From positions 1 through 64,000 of the forward strand of contig PFGG01000050.1 in NCBI GenBank assembly GCA_002783405.1: DNA of 64,000 bases. Reading direction: 5' to 3'. The stretch is from a bacterium (Candidatus Blackallbacteria) CG13_big_fil_rev_8_21_14_2_50_49_14 (lineage in GTDB: Bacteria > Cyanobacteriota > Sericytochromatia > UBA7694). Shown piece after piece: positions 34,731 to 43,508 of this stretch; position 1 is the first letter of the stretch, and each line of letters opens with the position of its first letter. The position numbers were made by a program, and so were the translations under genes. Under the pieces are notes generated by a model that worked only from the letters and a program-made list of their open reading frames with translations, was not told the DNA's origin and searched no databases.

Positions 34731-35467
34731 ATTTTCAGGTGCATCAGAAAATACGCCATTTTTTTACGCCACCAGGGCCAGTCATGGTTGACATCATGGC
34801 CCCAGATATCGATCCAACAGGGGATTTGCTTTTGATCGAGAATGGTTTTCAGCGCACGCGTATCCGCTAACATGGGGTCTTCCCAGGCCCCTTGGCCAAC
34901 CGAAACGATGATCTGGCTTTCGCGCAGGTATTTGAGGGTTTGGGGGTCGTTCAAGTGGGGCAAGAAGGCCAGGGGGGTATGAAAATAGACCTGTGAATCC
35001 ATATAGTTCCCAATAAACAGATTCAGACGATAGACACCGCTGATGGCAAGCAGGGCATCAAATTTATCGGGGTGGCGAAAAAAGAAATTGGCGGCATGGT
35101 AAGCGCCCATGGAGCAGCCTGTGGTCAGAATGCGCTGGGAGTGAAGGGGGTTGTTTTCGCGGATAAAGGGGAGAACCTCTTGCAGAATATAGCGTTCATA
35201 TTGCTCATAGCGTGCGACACGGGCTGGCACAGATAAATGGGGGTGCGTCCACGACTGGGCATCAATGCCGTCGACTGTATAGATTTGAATCCGACCCGCT
35301 TCAATATCTTCGGCACAGACTTCGACCATGCCAAAATCTTCAAATTCAAAAAAGCGCCCCTCTTGGGTTGGAAAGACGAGCATGGGTTTGCCCGCGCTGC
35401 CATACACTTTGAGTGCCATGGTCTGTTCGAGTTGGGGGCTCCACCAGCTATGATAGCCAATATGCAT
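34727..35467 (-). CDS. Alpha/beta-hydrolase, putative esterase family (EsterD/Fes-like)
   Basis: 246 residues. The nucleophile elbow is LTTGCSMGAYHAANF (Ser119), in a family where G-x-S-M-G-A/G precedes a helix. QGAWEDPMLADTR holds the likely acid (Asp198 region) and WGHDVNHDWPWW the catalytic His (His224 or His228). The opening HSWWSPQLEQTMALKVYG is typical of the bacterial 'esterase family protein' group of about 240 residues. The substrate is unknown, and there is no signal peptide, so it should be cytosolic. Confidence 0.82.
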   Translation of the reverse strand: MHIGYHSWWSPQLEQTMALKVYGSAGKPMLVFPTQEGRFFEFEDFGMVEVCAEDIEAGRIQIYTVDGIDAQSWTHPHLSVPARVARYEQYERYILQEVLPFIRENNPLHSQRILTTGCSMGAYHAANFFFRHPDKFDALLAISGVYRLNLFIGNYMDSQVYFHTPLAFLPHLNDPQTLKYLRESQIIVSVGQGAWEDPMLADTRALKTILDQKQIPCWIDIWGHDVNHDWPWWRKKMAYFLMHLKI

Positions 35468-35492
35468 CTGAAAAATTCTCTCCTTGAAATTT

Positions 35493-36053
35493 TTAGAAAA
35501 GCAGGCCTGCTTGCATGCCCAGGCTGAAACTGCCAGCTGGCCAGATCAGGTTTTTTGTCGAGGTTTCCTGGGCCTGAAACGGATTCAGCAAATAATAGCG
35601 CAGATCAAAACTCAGGTGAAGACTGTTATTCCAGCTGTATTCAAGTCCCAAACCAGCATGGCTGGTTAAGCTGAGCGGTGTTAAGGCTGGATCTGCGCTG
35701 AAAACTGGGTCAAGGCCTAAAAACACGTAGGGTCGTAGAGGAAGGGGGTAAGGGGTATTGATCATAAAGGCCAGACTGCTACTGGCTTTAAACAGGGGAT
35801 AGCCCGTCAAAGCGGCAGAGAGGCCATAGAGCACACGCCAATTGGGAGAGAGATCGCTAAAGCCTGAAATGCCTGCAAACTCAGTGGTTTCTCGCCCAAA
35901 ACCGGCGATCAGTTTGCCCGTCTCATCGTATTTTTCGACCTGCTTGTTCAGTGGGGCCAAAAGGGTTTCCTGACTGAAGGAAAAACTATGACCTGCCCTT
36001 GCCGGGGCAGAAAACAGACTGAGAAAAAGCAGGGTCAGCAGTAAACGTTTCAC
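35493..36053 (-). CDS. Secreted/outer-membrane beta-barrel-like protein
   Basis: 186 residues from a GTG at 36051-36053; the much longer frame to 36317 runs antisense-like through another reading frame of the phosphatase gene and is rejected. The chosen start overlaps the upstream stop as GTGA and is followed at once by a signal peptide, VKRLLLTLLFLSLFSAPARA. The mature part alternates hydrophobic and polar residues and has many aromatic ends (RPYVFLGLDPVF, LGLEYSWNNSLHLSFDLRYY), as in small eight-strand barrels. It ends SFSLGMQAGLLF, with a terminal Phe as usual for outer-membrane proteins. Confidence 0.7.
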   Translation of the reverse strand: MKRLLLTLLFLSLFSAPARAGHSFSFSQETLLAPLNKQVEKYDETGKLIAGFGRETTEFAGISGFSDLSPNWRVLYGLSAALTGYPLFKASSSLAFMINTPYPLPLRPYVFLGLDPVFSADPALTPLSLTSHAGLGLEYSWNNSLHLSFDLRYYLLNPFQAQETSTKNLIWPAGSFSLGMQAGLLF

Positions 36054-36703
36054 TTGGGTAAATAGTCCGGTTGAAAGTCGCAGGGGTCGAGGTGTTGGGT
36101 GCGGTTGACGAAACGGATATAGCGGCGATCGCCTTCCAGGCCAATCAGGCTGAGCGAGGTATTGTCGATGCAAATAAACAGATTTTCTGAGGGGGGAACG
36201 GCTGCCACAACGCCCAAGAGTGCGCGGATAAAACCGCCATGGGTGACCACCAGGCCTTGAGCTTTGGCTGGCTTTTGCGCAGACAGTGCCTTTAAAAAGT
36301 CGCGGGCCCTTTGCCACAAGACTTCACGCGATTCTCCTTCAGGCACCACGCCCCAGTCACGGGCCTGTTTAAAGCGAGAACAGTCTTCAGGGTAGCGTTC
36401 AAGGGCTTCAGGCCAGGTCAGACCTGAAAAGATACCTGAGCTGACTTCAACCAATTGGGCATCGGCTTCAGGCGTTGGTATTTGCAGGGTTTCGGCAATG
36501 ACCTCTGCGGTTTCCCAGGCACGTTTGAGTGGGCTGGCCAGAAAAAAATCAGGGGGGGCTTCGCGGTAATGCTCTTTAAGATGACGTGCCAAACAGGCAG
36601 ACTGCTGTAAACCCTGGGGGGAGAGCGGGAAATCTACACGACCCTGCATTACCCCACGGACATTGCCCTCTGATTCGGCGTGTCTGACCAGCAATAATTC
36701 CAT
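36050..36703 (-). CDS. Histidine phosphatase (phosphoglycerate mutase-like)
   Basis: 217 residues from the ATG at 36703; the frame extends to 36736 but that would run through the preceding terminator. MELLLVRHAESEGNVRG contains the catalytic RHA/G motif, FFLASPLKRAWETAEVI the second Arg, and LVVTHGGFIRALLG the second catalytic His. It resembles CobC/PhoE-type phosphatases, but the substrate cannot be read from sequence. It is translationally coupled (GTGA) to the barrel protein gene. Confidence 0.85.
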   Translation of the reverse strand: MELLLVRHAESEGNVRGVMQGRVDFPLSPQGLQQSACLARHLKEHYREAPPDFFLASPLKRAWETAEVIAETLQIPTPEADAQLVEVSSGIFSGLTWPEALERYPEDCSRFKQARDWGVVPEGESREVLWQRARDFLKALSAQKPAKAQGLVVTHGGFIRALLGVVAAVPPSENLFICIDNTSLSLIGLEGDRRYIRFVNRTQHLDPCDFQPDYLPK

Positions 36704-36716
36704 TGTTTGAAGCGCT

Positions 36717-36747
36717 TTAAAACCCGGCAGAAACAATCTGCCGGGTT
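36717..36747 (-). terminator. Rho-independent terminator after ycf23-like gene
   Basis: AACCCGGCAGA and TCTGCCGGGTT form a perfect 11-bp stem around a 5-base loop; on the minus strand it is followed by TTTTAAAG. It lies 10 bases after the ycf23-like stop. Confidence 0.8.
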
Positions 36748-36757
36748 GTTTGCTTAC

Positions 36758-37441
36758 TTAGCGCAGGATGTTGGCATGCATTTGGCTGGAAATTTCAGCC
36801 AAAACAGCCTTCATACCATCAAGGTCGGCACCGGCACGAATGGCGGCACCAATGCCAATGCCCTCAGCGCCGGTTGCAACGGCGGCTTGAACATTGCCTG
36901 CATGCAGTTTGCCACTGACCATGACAGGGATATTGACAGCAGCACGAATCGGTGCCACATGGCTGATATCACCGGTGATATTTTCGATTTGCAGCAGATC
37001 TGCACCTGCCGCTTCGAGCTGACGGGCCAATTCAATCTGCTCTTCTAAACCGAGAACGCCAGGAACGGTGACGCAGACGGGGACACGGCCCTGAATCCGG
37101 GCGGTCAGGTCATGGGTCCATTCCATCACCATTTCGGGAGAGATCAGCGCGCCTCTTTCATAAATCGGCGCAAAATTGCCCAGCTCAACAAAATCTGTGC
37201 CCCATTCCAGAGACGCTTCAAGTTCAGCCGGAGAAAGCGAAGAAACAAACACAGTCAGGTCAGTATGGGCTTTGACCCAGGCAATGCTTTCAGGGTGAAC
37301 AGAGAGGTCAATGGAGCTTGCTTGGCCTTGTGCGGCCTGCGCCACAGTCTGGATTTCGGCGGCATTGAAATTTTCAATCCCGGCAATTACTTTCAGAAAA
37401 GGTTTTTCAGCAAGCAAACGGGCAAGAATGGGATGTGTCAC
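36758..37441 (-). CDS. Ycf23 (DUF561) family TIM-barrel protein
   Basis: 227 residues starting at a GTG with AGGAG eight bases upstream. LKVIAGIENFNAAEIQTVAQ, TDFVELGNFAPIYERG, VCVTVPGVLGLEEQIELARQ and IPVMVSGKLHAGNVQAAVAT give the alternating strand-helix order of a TIM barrel. They match Ycf23/DUF561, a family found in cyanobacteria and plastids with no known reaction. It is a lineage marker here. The gene has its own terminator. Confidence 0.85.
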   Translation of the reverse strand: MTHPILARLLAEKPFLKVIAGIENFNAAEIQTVAQAAQGQASSIDLSVHPESIAWVKAHTDLTVFVSSLSPAELEASLEWGTDFVELGNFAPIYERGALISPEMVMEWTHDLTARIQGRVPVCVTVPGVLGLEEQIELARQLEAAGADLLQIENITGDISHVAPIRAAVNIPVMVSGKLHAGNVQAAVATGAEGIGIGAAIRAGADLDGMKAVLAEISSQMHANILR

Positions 37442-37523
37442 GCGGATTCTCCTATCGCATATTGTGGTAAGTCCCAGAGGACATCAACCAACAGGATAGC
37501 ACAGATTGGGCCGAAATTGAACG

Positions 37524-37985
37524 TCAGCCGCAACAGTTCTCCAACCACATTGAGCCATCCTGCCAGTATTCTTTTTTCCAGATCGGCACGCTTGCTTTCA
37601 AGGTATCAATGATAAAATGCATGGCTTCAATGCTTTCTTGGCGGTGAACCGATGAAACAGCGATGGCAACAGCTGCTTCGCCAATCTCAATTCTGCCCAC
37701 GCGGTGAATCACCCCGATACGCTTAAGCGACCAGCGTTCACGCGCTGTTTGAAGAATGCTTTGAATCTCCAGCAGGGCCATTTCGGGATAACACTCATAT
37801 TCAAGATAGAGCACCCCCTTGCCCTGGTTGTGATTGCGAACGCTTCCCAAAAATAAAGAGCTGGCACCGGCCTCGGGGTCGGCTACACTTGCCAGCAGTG
37901 CAGAGATATCAATCGCAGAAGCGATGATTTCAATTTCATCACGCTCTGTTTTCAAGGTTTGTTTCACAAACTCAGAAGCTTGCAT
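37524..37985 (-). CDS. moaE: Molybdopterin synthase catalytic subunit MoaE
   Basis: 153 residues. SLFLGSVRNHNQGKGVLYLE, RIGVIHRVGRIEIGEAAVAI, SSVHRQESIEAMHFIIDTLK and PIWKKEYWQDGSMWLE are the MoaE signatures, including the active-site Lys pair in 'PIWKKE'. With MoaD it inserts sulphur into precursor Z to form molybdopterin. It follows moaD by two bases and ends the moeB-moaD-moaE operon. Molybdenum cofactor would serve enzymes outside the window, such as a nitrate reductase. Confidence 0.95.
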   Translation of the reverse strand: MQASEFVKQTLKTERDEIEIIASAIDISALLASVADPEAGASSLFLGSVRNHNQGKGVLYLEYECYPEMALLEIQSILQTARERWSLKRIGVIHRVGRIEIGEAAVAIAVSSVHRQESIEAMHFIIDTLKASVPIWKKEYWQDGSMWLENCCG

Positions 37986-37987
37986 GC

Positions 37988-38236
37988 CTAACCTCCACTC
38001 ACCGGTGGAATCAAAGCCACCTCATCGTTTGTTTTTAGGGGCGTCGTTAAATCTCTGACATAGCGTTGATTGAGAGCCAGTCGGGTATGTTTCAGATCCT
38101 GTTCCAATTCAGGGAATTGCTGTAAAAATGCCTTGAGGCAGGTTTCAAGCGTGGCTTGTTCAGGAAGCTCAAGCTCTATTTGGCCTCTGCCTGTTTTTTC
38201 GCGCAATTGGGCAAAGGTTTTGAGGGTAATTTTCAT
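37988..38236 (-). CDS. moaD: Molybdopterin synthase sulphur-carrier subunit MoaD
   Basis: 82 residues with the ubiquitin-like fold. It starts MKITLKTFAQLREKTG and ends NDEVALIPPVSGG, with the C-terminal Gly-Gly that is adenylated and thiocarboxylated. Its ATG overlaps the moeB stop by four bases and its stop lies two bases before moaE. Confidence 0.95.
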   Translation of the reverse strand: MKITLKTFAQLREKTGRGQIELELPEQATLETCLKAFLQQFPELEQDLKHTRLALNQRYVRDLTTPLKTNDEVALIPPVSGG

Positions 38237-39330
38237 GTATTTGTTTCCTTAAAACTAGTCTTGAGGGCCTCCAGGCCACCGCTTAGGCTCACCGTTTGCA
38301 GATAGCCGACATTGCGCAGAATTTGTGCTGCTTGCCGTGAACGGATGCCGCGTTGGCAAAACAGCAAAAGTTCCTGTGATTTTGGGGTGGGCCAGGTGGT
38401 GGGGGCAGAGAGGTCAAGCCATTCTGCCCCTGAAAGCTGAGCAGGCAAAGCATCTCCTGGGCTTGGACGCAGATCACAGAGCCGAGCCTGTGGGTGGGCC
38501 TTGAGCCAGGCTTCAAGTTCTGAAGTCTGAATTTCACTGACGGGCTGACACAGTTGCTTTAAGCTTTTGAGCGGGGCCGGTTCTGGGCCACAGCCTGGGC
38601 ATTCGGGGTCTTGGCTGAGCTGAATTTTTTCAAGCTCCAGGTTCATGCCATTCCAGAGCAGCAGTTCTGGTTTGGGGGGGCGCTCAGGCCAAAGCAAATA
38701 TTTCAAAGCTTCGAGTGCCTGAAATTGGCCGATGATGCCGGGCAAAACCCCCAAAATGCCCCCTTGGTTACAGTCGGGAATGCTGCCAATATCAGGCAGC
38801 TCAGGAAAGACACAACGGTAACAGGGCCCAGCGGGGTGAAAGCACGCCACCTGGCCATCAAAGCGGTAGACACTGCCATAAATCCAGGGAATCTGCGCTT
38901 CGCGGCAAGCCGCATTGAGCAGGTAACGCAGAGGCAATTGATCGGTTCCATCAATCACCAAATCCCAATCTTCCAGTCTCTGCGAGATATTTTCGGGCCC
39001 CAAGGCTTCTGGATAACTGAAAACTTCAATTTCAGGATTCAGGGCGTTTAAGTGGCTTTGGGCCTGCTCGGTTTTGAACTTTCCCAGATCTTGAGGGGTA
39101 TAGAGTATTTGGCGCTGTAAATTGCTGAGCTGAACCTGATCCGGGTCGATCAGCCCCAAGGAGCCCACTCCGGCAGCCGCCAGATAGAGCGCAGCAGGAC
39201 AACCCAAGCCCCCTGCGCCGACGATCAGCACCCGCGCATTTTTGAGCCGCAACTGGCCAGTTTCCCCCAGTTCAGGCAGGCTGATCTGGCGACTGTAGCG
39301 AATTTTTTCAGCAGGGCTGAGCGTTGACAT
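38233..39330 (-). CDS. moeB: MoaD-adenylating enzyme MoeB/ThiF type with rhodanese domain
   Basis: 365 residues from the ATG at 39330 (a TTG precedes it). The E1-like part (1-250) has RYSRQISLPELGETGQLRLK, VLIVGAGGLGCPAALYLAAA, DGTDQLPLRYLLN and a CYRCVF/CPGC zinc-binding set. The C-terminal ~100 residues form a rhodanese with LLLFCQRGIRSRQAAQILR, active Cys in the CQRGIRS loop. The fusion activates MoaD and can also bring the sulphur, as in MOCS3. ThiS could be an additional partner. Confidence 0.92.
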   Translation of the reverse strand: MSTLSPAEKIRYSRQISLPELGETGQLRLKNARVLIVGAGGLGCPAALYLAAAGVGSLGLIDPDQVQLSNLQRQILYTPQDLGKFKTEQAQSHLNALNPEIEVFSYPEALGPENISQRLEDWDLVIDGTDQLPLRYLLNAACREAQIPWIYGSVYRFDGQVACFHPAGPCYRCVFPELPDIGSIPDCNQGGILGVLPGIIGQFQALEALKYLLWPERPPKPELLLWNGMNLELEKIQLSQDPECPGCGPEPAPLKSLKQLCQPVSEIQTSELEAWLKAHPQARLCDLRPSPGDALPAQLSGAEWLDLSAPTTWPTPKSQELLLFCQRGIRSRQAAQILRNVGYLQTVSLSGGLEALKTSFKETNT

Positions 39331-39348
39331 CAAGCCTTTTACATCCCA

Positions 39349-39549
39349 TTATTCTGAAGTGCTTTCATGATACCGCTGAATGGCGATATTTTTCAGGGCC
39401 TGGGGAATTTTTTTGAGTACGGGATCATTTATTAAGCGTTCAGGATCTTTTTCACCGTTGATATTGACGATCATCAGGCGACCAGCCCCCGTCTGTGAAC
39501 AATTGACGATGTGAAAAAGGGCTTGTGTTCTTTCTGCCCGGAAAATACC
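39349..39549 (-). pseudogene. Possible 5'-truncated gene remnant between moeB and norD
   Basis: One frame between stops reads ALFHIVNCSQTGAGRLMIVN, then INGEKDPERLINDPVLKKIP and a natural-looking end at TAA 39349-39351. There is no start codon before the upstream TGA except an internal ATG at 39472-39474, which would give 41 residues. It may be the tail of a lost gene at the border of the denitrification island. The family is not recognised. Confidence 0.25.
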
Positions 39550-39572
39550 TCAGGGGCATGCTGTTTCTTCCC

Positions 39573-41318
39573 TTACGATTTGATTAAGCGGCCATAAAAA
39601 TCAGTCAGGGCTTCGGGAAGGAGTTCCGGTCGTGGCAAAATGCGATAGCCTCCTTGCCCCAACATCATGGGCAGATAATTGCGTGCCAGACTTTCAATGG
39701 CCAATGCATAAATCTGCACGCGCTTTGAGCGCGCTTCCTGAATGGCCTGGCGCACATCAGCCAGACCGTATTGGCCTTCATAGCGATCGTAATCATTGGG
39801 TTTGCCATCCGAGAGCAGTAAAATCCAACGCGAACGGCTCTGTTCTTTTTCAAGCAGACTCGTGGCATGCCGCAGGGCGGGCCCAATCCGGGTATAGCCA
39901 CGGGGCTCGACTGCCCCGACCCGTGCCGAAGCCTGACCCCAGTTTTCATTGAACGATTTGAGGATCAGGTATTCACACTGATTGCGGGTATGCGAGGCAA
40001 AGCCGTCAATCTGAAAGCGGTCTCCCCATTCAGAGAGCAGTTCAGAAAAAAGAATGACTGCTTTTTTTTCGACATCCAGCACCCGCTGACCGCCGGTATA
40101 GCCATCACTTGAAAGGCTGAGATCCATCAAGAGAATCAGTGAAACTTCGCGTCTTTTTTTTCGTTGACTGAGATAAATCTTTTCTGAAGGGGTGCGTCCT
40201 GCAAAGCGTTCAGCAAAATTCTCGACCAGGGCTTCGTAATCGGGTTCTTCGCCCTGGGTTTGCCGCCTGACAGTCTGCCAGGCATTGAATTGCATGCTGA
40301 AGCGTTTGCGCAGATGATTGAGCACCCGACCATGGTCTTGAAGGGTTTGCTGGTAATATTCCAGGTCTTTTTCATGTTGAAAACGGGGATAGACCTTGCA
40401 CCAGTCACGGCGGTACGCTCGTTTGCGGGTATCCCATTCGTCATAGCTCAGGCAATGCCCCTGCCATCTTGAATCTTCTACATCCGGGACTGAAATTGAA
40501 GAAATAAATTCAGCCTGCAGCACCGAATGGGCTGTATCATCACTGCGGGTGAGTTTGCGCAAATCCACTTCCTGAAGCGCATCGGCGTGGGCATCGAGCT
40601 CGTCTGAACCATCGGCATCCCGCCAGGTGCCTTGGAACTCTTCAAGGGTTTCGACCTTTTCAAATTGGTGTTGGAGGGTATAGGCCTGCATGGCTTCTTT
40701 GTCCATGGCTTCGATTTCGATCTGTTCACGGGCGGGGGCTTGGCGGGAGGTCATTTCCCCCGTATGTCCTTCTGGAAGGTTTTGGGAGGTATGGGCTTGA
40801 ATTCTATCTGTCGGGTTCTCAGATTCCATCCAATGTCCCCACAGCAGGGCCTGAGCGGCCTCAGTCTCAGCCTGGGAGTTAAGTGTCTGAATCAGCGCTT
40901 GAAAGGGCTCTGCCATGCCAGGAAAGCGTTGGTAAAGCTGCTTGAGAATCTGGGGTGAAACTTCTTTTGCTTTTTGACGGGAAAGTTTCAAATCGTGATT
41001 CTGCGTATCCTGCCAATTGAGGTTTAATTCGCGTTGAATGCTTAAATAGCAGACCCGAAAGAGATAAAAGAGCAAATTGTCTTCGACGCTTGCCGCAAGA
41101 CTGACAGAGGCAGGCAGATAGAGGATATTTCCGCGCACTCCGCCCTCCTGCTCGGCCCTGAGTATTTCAACGTGAGCTTCACAGAGCATGCGCGCAATCA
41201 GCGTGAGTCGGGTATGGATCTTTTCAAGTTCCAAAACATTGGTTGACGTTTCTGAGCCGGGCTTAAAGCTTGCAAGCCAGTTCCAGGTTTTTTTAAACAG
41301 AAGCTGATCCCAATCCAT
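39573..41318 (-). CDS. norD: Nitric oxide reductase activation protein NorD
   Basis: 581 residues. The N-terminal helical domain (1-160) includes VEDNLLFYLFRVCYLSIQRE. The C-terminal VWA domain (about 385-581) has the metal-site motif LLMDLSLSSDG, then PRGYTRIGPALRHATSLLEK and LLLSDGKPNDYDRYEGQYG, a strong NorD signature. NorD works with the AAA+ protein NorQ to mature the cNOR complex, probably inserting the non-haem iron. It closes the norCBQD operon. A second protein with only the N-terminal domain is encoded at 60274-60936. Confidence 0.93.
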   Translation of the reverse strand: MDWDQLLFKKTWNWLASFKPGSETSTNVLELEKIHTRLTLIARMLCEAHVEILRAEQEGGVRGNILYLPASVSLAASVEDNLLFYLFRVCYLSIQRELNLNWQDTQNHDLKLSRQKAKEVSPQILKQLYQRFPGMAEPFQALIQTLNSQAETEAAQALLWGHWMESENPTDRIQAHTSQNLPEGHTGEMTSRQAPAREQIEIEAMDKEAMQAYTLQHQFEKVETLEEFQGTWRDADGSDELDAHADALQEVDLRKLTRSDDTAHSVLQAEFISSISVPDVEDSRWQGHCLSYDEWDTRKRAYRRDWCKVYPRFQHEKDLEYYQQTLQDHGRVLNHLRKRFSMQFNAWQTVRRQTQGEEPDYEALVENFAERFAGRTPSEKIYLSQRKKRREVSLILLMDLSLSSDGYTGGQRVLDVEKKAVILFSELLSEWGDRFQIDGFASHTRNQCEYLILKSFNENWGQASARVGAVEPRGYTRIGPALRHATSLLEKEQSRSRWILLLSDGKPNDYDRYEGQYGLADVRQAIQEARSKRVQIYALAIESLARNYLPMMLGQGGYRILPRPELLPEALTDFYGRLIKS

Positions 41319-41329
41319 ACCCAGCCTCC

Positions 41330-42145
41330 TTAAAAATACAGAGCGATTAAATCGCGCAGGGCCAGACGGGTATCCGCTTCATCCGTTAAAGGTTCGGCGA
41401 TCCCGACTTCACAGGAAAGACGGGGCGGTAAGCCATCTGCGATCAAGGCTCCTGCGTCTATCAAGAGGCGGGTAGAAACCGTTTCGGCAAGCCCCCACTC
41501 CACAAGTTTTCTTATTTTACCTGCCAATTGAACCAATTTTTGCGCCCGCGCTGTATCCAATCCAGTTTCAGCGATCAGGATTTCAGTTTCAATATCCGCT
41601 TTGGGATAATCGAAACTAAGCGCCAAAAATCGCTGGCGGGTAGAGGGTTTAAGCTCCTTGATCCCCCGTTGGTAACCAGGATTGAAGGAGGCAATTAAGA
41701 TAAAACTCTCAGGTGCTTTGAGGTTTTCGTTGTGCCGCTCGAGAAAAAGTTCACGGCGATGATCCGTCAGCGAATGAAGCACGACCAGGGTATCCGGGCG
41801 TGCTTCTGCAATTTCATCCAGATAGAGAATCGCGCCTTCGCGCACAGCCCGTGTTAAGGGGCCGTCCTGCCAGACGGTTTCTGCTCCCTGAATCAAATAA
41901 CGGCCCAATAAATCGACTGCTGAGGTCTCTTCATGGCAGGAAACCGTGATCAGTTTTTGATTCAAACGGGCCGCCATGTATTCCACAAAGCGAGATTTGC
42001 CTGACCCCGTAGGGCCTTTGAGCAGCAGCGGCAGACGTCGCCGCCAGGCATGCTCAAAGATCTGTATTTCCTGTCCGATCGGGCGATAATAGGGCAAGTC
42101 AATGCTTTGCATGGGCTCAAGCTGGCTGAACAAGTGCGTTGACAT
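41330..42145 (-). CDS. norQ: Nitric oxide reductase activation AAA+ ATPase NorQ
   Basis: 271 residues. Walker A is LLKGPTGSGKSRFVEYMAA, Walker B ILYLDEIAEARPD, sensor 1 LIASFNPGY and an Arg finger in KPSTRQRFLAL. VSCHEETSAVDLLGRYLIQG is typical of the NorQ/CbbQ branch of MoxR ATPases. The ATG at 42145 is supported by GGAGG nine bases upstream, although it overlaps the end of norB by 29 bases. It is the partner of NorD. Confidence 0.95.
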   Translation of the reverse strand: MSTHLFSQLEPMQSIDLPYYRPIGQEIQIFEHAWRRRLPLLLKGPTGSGKSRFVEYMAARLNQKLITVSCHEETSAVDLLGRYLIQGAETVWQDGPLTRAVREGAILYLDEIAEARPDTLVVLHSLTDHRRELFLERHNENLKAPESFILIASFNPGYQRGIKELKPSTRQRFLALSFDYPKADIETEILIAETGLDTARAQKLVQLAGKIRKLVEWGLAETVSTRLLIDAGALIADGLPPRLSCEVGIAEPLTDEADTRLALRDLIALYF

Positions 42146-43496
42146 CTTCGATTTCCTCCTCTGAGGGGCTTCTGCCAGCTTCTACTGAAGGCAGACCGTA
42201 TTGGATAAAGGTCCAAATAAACAGAATGATGCCCGCTGTAAATAAGCTTGCTGCCAGAAGCAGGCCGATAAAATGTACCTGAAGCTCTTTTTGCACCAGC
42301 AAAAATTCGAGGCCCATTTTACGTTCCAGATAGACCTGGGTGACCCCAGCGACCGCAAATGCGCCAGTCATGCCCACCATGCCAATATTTGAAAGCCAAA
42401 AAGCCAGCATGCCGCTCATGGAGTTCCACAGTTTGCGGCCTGTGAGTTCAGGCAGGGCATAGGTCGTAATCGCCATCACGATCATGGCATAGGCTCCCCA
42501 AAAGGCCATATGGCCGTGCATGGCGGTGACCAGGGTGCCATGGGTATACATATTGACTTGGGGCAAGGTATGGGCAAACCCGAGAAAGCCTGCGCCGACA
42601 AAAGACATAATCGCGCAGCCAATCGTCCAATAGAGTGAAATTTTATTGGGATGTGAGCGACCAGAGCGACGGTACATGCTGATGGCAAAGAGCGCCATGC
42701 CCAAAAAGGCAAGGGGCTCAAGTGCTGAGAAGATGCCGCCGACAATCAGCCAGTATTTGGGGGTGCCGATATAGTAATAATGGTGACCGGTGCCGAGAAT
42801 GCCAGATAAAAAGGTAAGGCCCACGATGATATAGAGCCATTTTTCAATTACTTCACGATCTACGCCTGTCAGTTTGATCAACAGATAGGCCAAAATCGAG
42901 CCCATGATCAATTCCCAGACGCCTTCTACCCAAAGGTGAACGACCCACCAACGAAAGAACGAATCCATGGTTTGGCTGTCAAAGTAAATCATGCCGGGCA
43001 AATAGAGCAAGGCCGCAGAAAACAGACCCATAAAGAGCACAATGCCTGTGGTACTGTATTTTTTGCCTTTTAAGACCGTCATGCCGATATTAAATATAAA
43101 CATCAAGACATTCACCACCACCAGATAATCCAGCGGACGGGGAATTTCGAGGAATTTACGGCCTTCCCACCAATTCAAGTGAAAGCCAATAATGGCGACC
43201 ACGCCAACAACGATCAGCGATAGCAATTGCACATAGGCCATTTTAACCGAGAAAATTTCCCTGCCCGCTTCATCAGGAATGATATAGTGGGCCGCGCCCA
43301 TAAAGCCGCAGAGCAGCCAAACTACCAGCAAATTGGTATGGGTGGCACGGGCGGCATTGAAGGGGATCCAGTCATGCAGTCCATCCATGCCAATCCGGGC
43401 AAAGCCCATAATGAATCCGTAGACGATTTGTAAGCTGAAAAGCAACATACAGGTTGCAAAGAACCAATAGGCCACCTTTTGTGATTGGTATTTCAT
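42117..43496 (-). CDS. norB: Cytochrome c-dependent nitric oxide reductase, large subunit
   Basis: 459 residues with about 12 membrane helices. The metal ligands can be placed: His53 and His329 for haem b, His327 for haem b3 (TAMHGHMAFWG), and His187, His238, His239 and Glu191 for the non-haem iron (VVHLWVEGVWE, GTGHHYYYIG). No quinol-oxidase-like N-terminal extension is present, so this is the cNOR type that takes electrons from NorC. It reduces 2 NO to N2O in the cytoplasmic membrane. AAAGGAAAG precedes the ATG. Confidence 0.97.
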   Translation of the reverse strand: MKYQSQKVAYWFFATCMLLFSLQIVYGFIMGFARIGMDGLHDWIPFNAARATHTNLLVVWLLCGFMGAAHYIIPDEAGREIFSVKMAYVQLLSLIVVGVVAIIGFHLNWWEGRKFLEIPRPLDYLVVVNVLMFIFNIGMTVLKGKKYSTTGIVLFMGLFSAALLYLPGMIYFDSQTMDSFFRWWVVHLWVEGVWELIMGSILAYLLIKLTGVDREVIEKWLYIIVGLTFLSGILGTGHHYYYIGTPKYWLIVGGIFSALEPLAFLGMALFAISMYRRSGRSHPNKISLYWTIGCAIMSFVGAGFLGFAHTLPQVNMYTHGTLVTAMHGHMAFWGAYAMIVMAITTYALPELTGRKLWNSMSGMLAFWLSNIGMVGMTGAFAVAGVTQVYLERKMGLEFLLVQKELQVHFIGLLLAASLFTAGIILFIWTFIQYGLPSVEAGRSPSEEEIEDVNALVQPA

Positions 43497-43508
43497 AATC
43501 TTTCCTTT

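Noticed and set aside
34295-35527. Several short frames opposite the TylF-like and esterase genes
   Set aside because: Both real genes have strong motifs and adjoining stops; the opposing frames lack start signals and natural composition.
36054-36317. N-terminal extension of the barrel protein frame
   Set aside because: It runs in another phase of the phosphatase gene; the GTG at 36053 overlaps the upstream stop and begins directly with a signal peptide.
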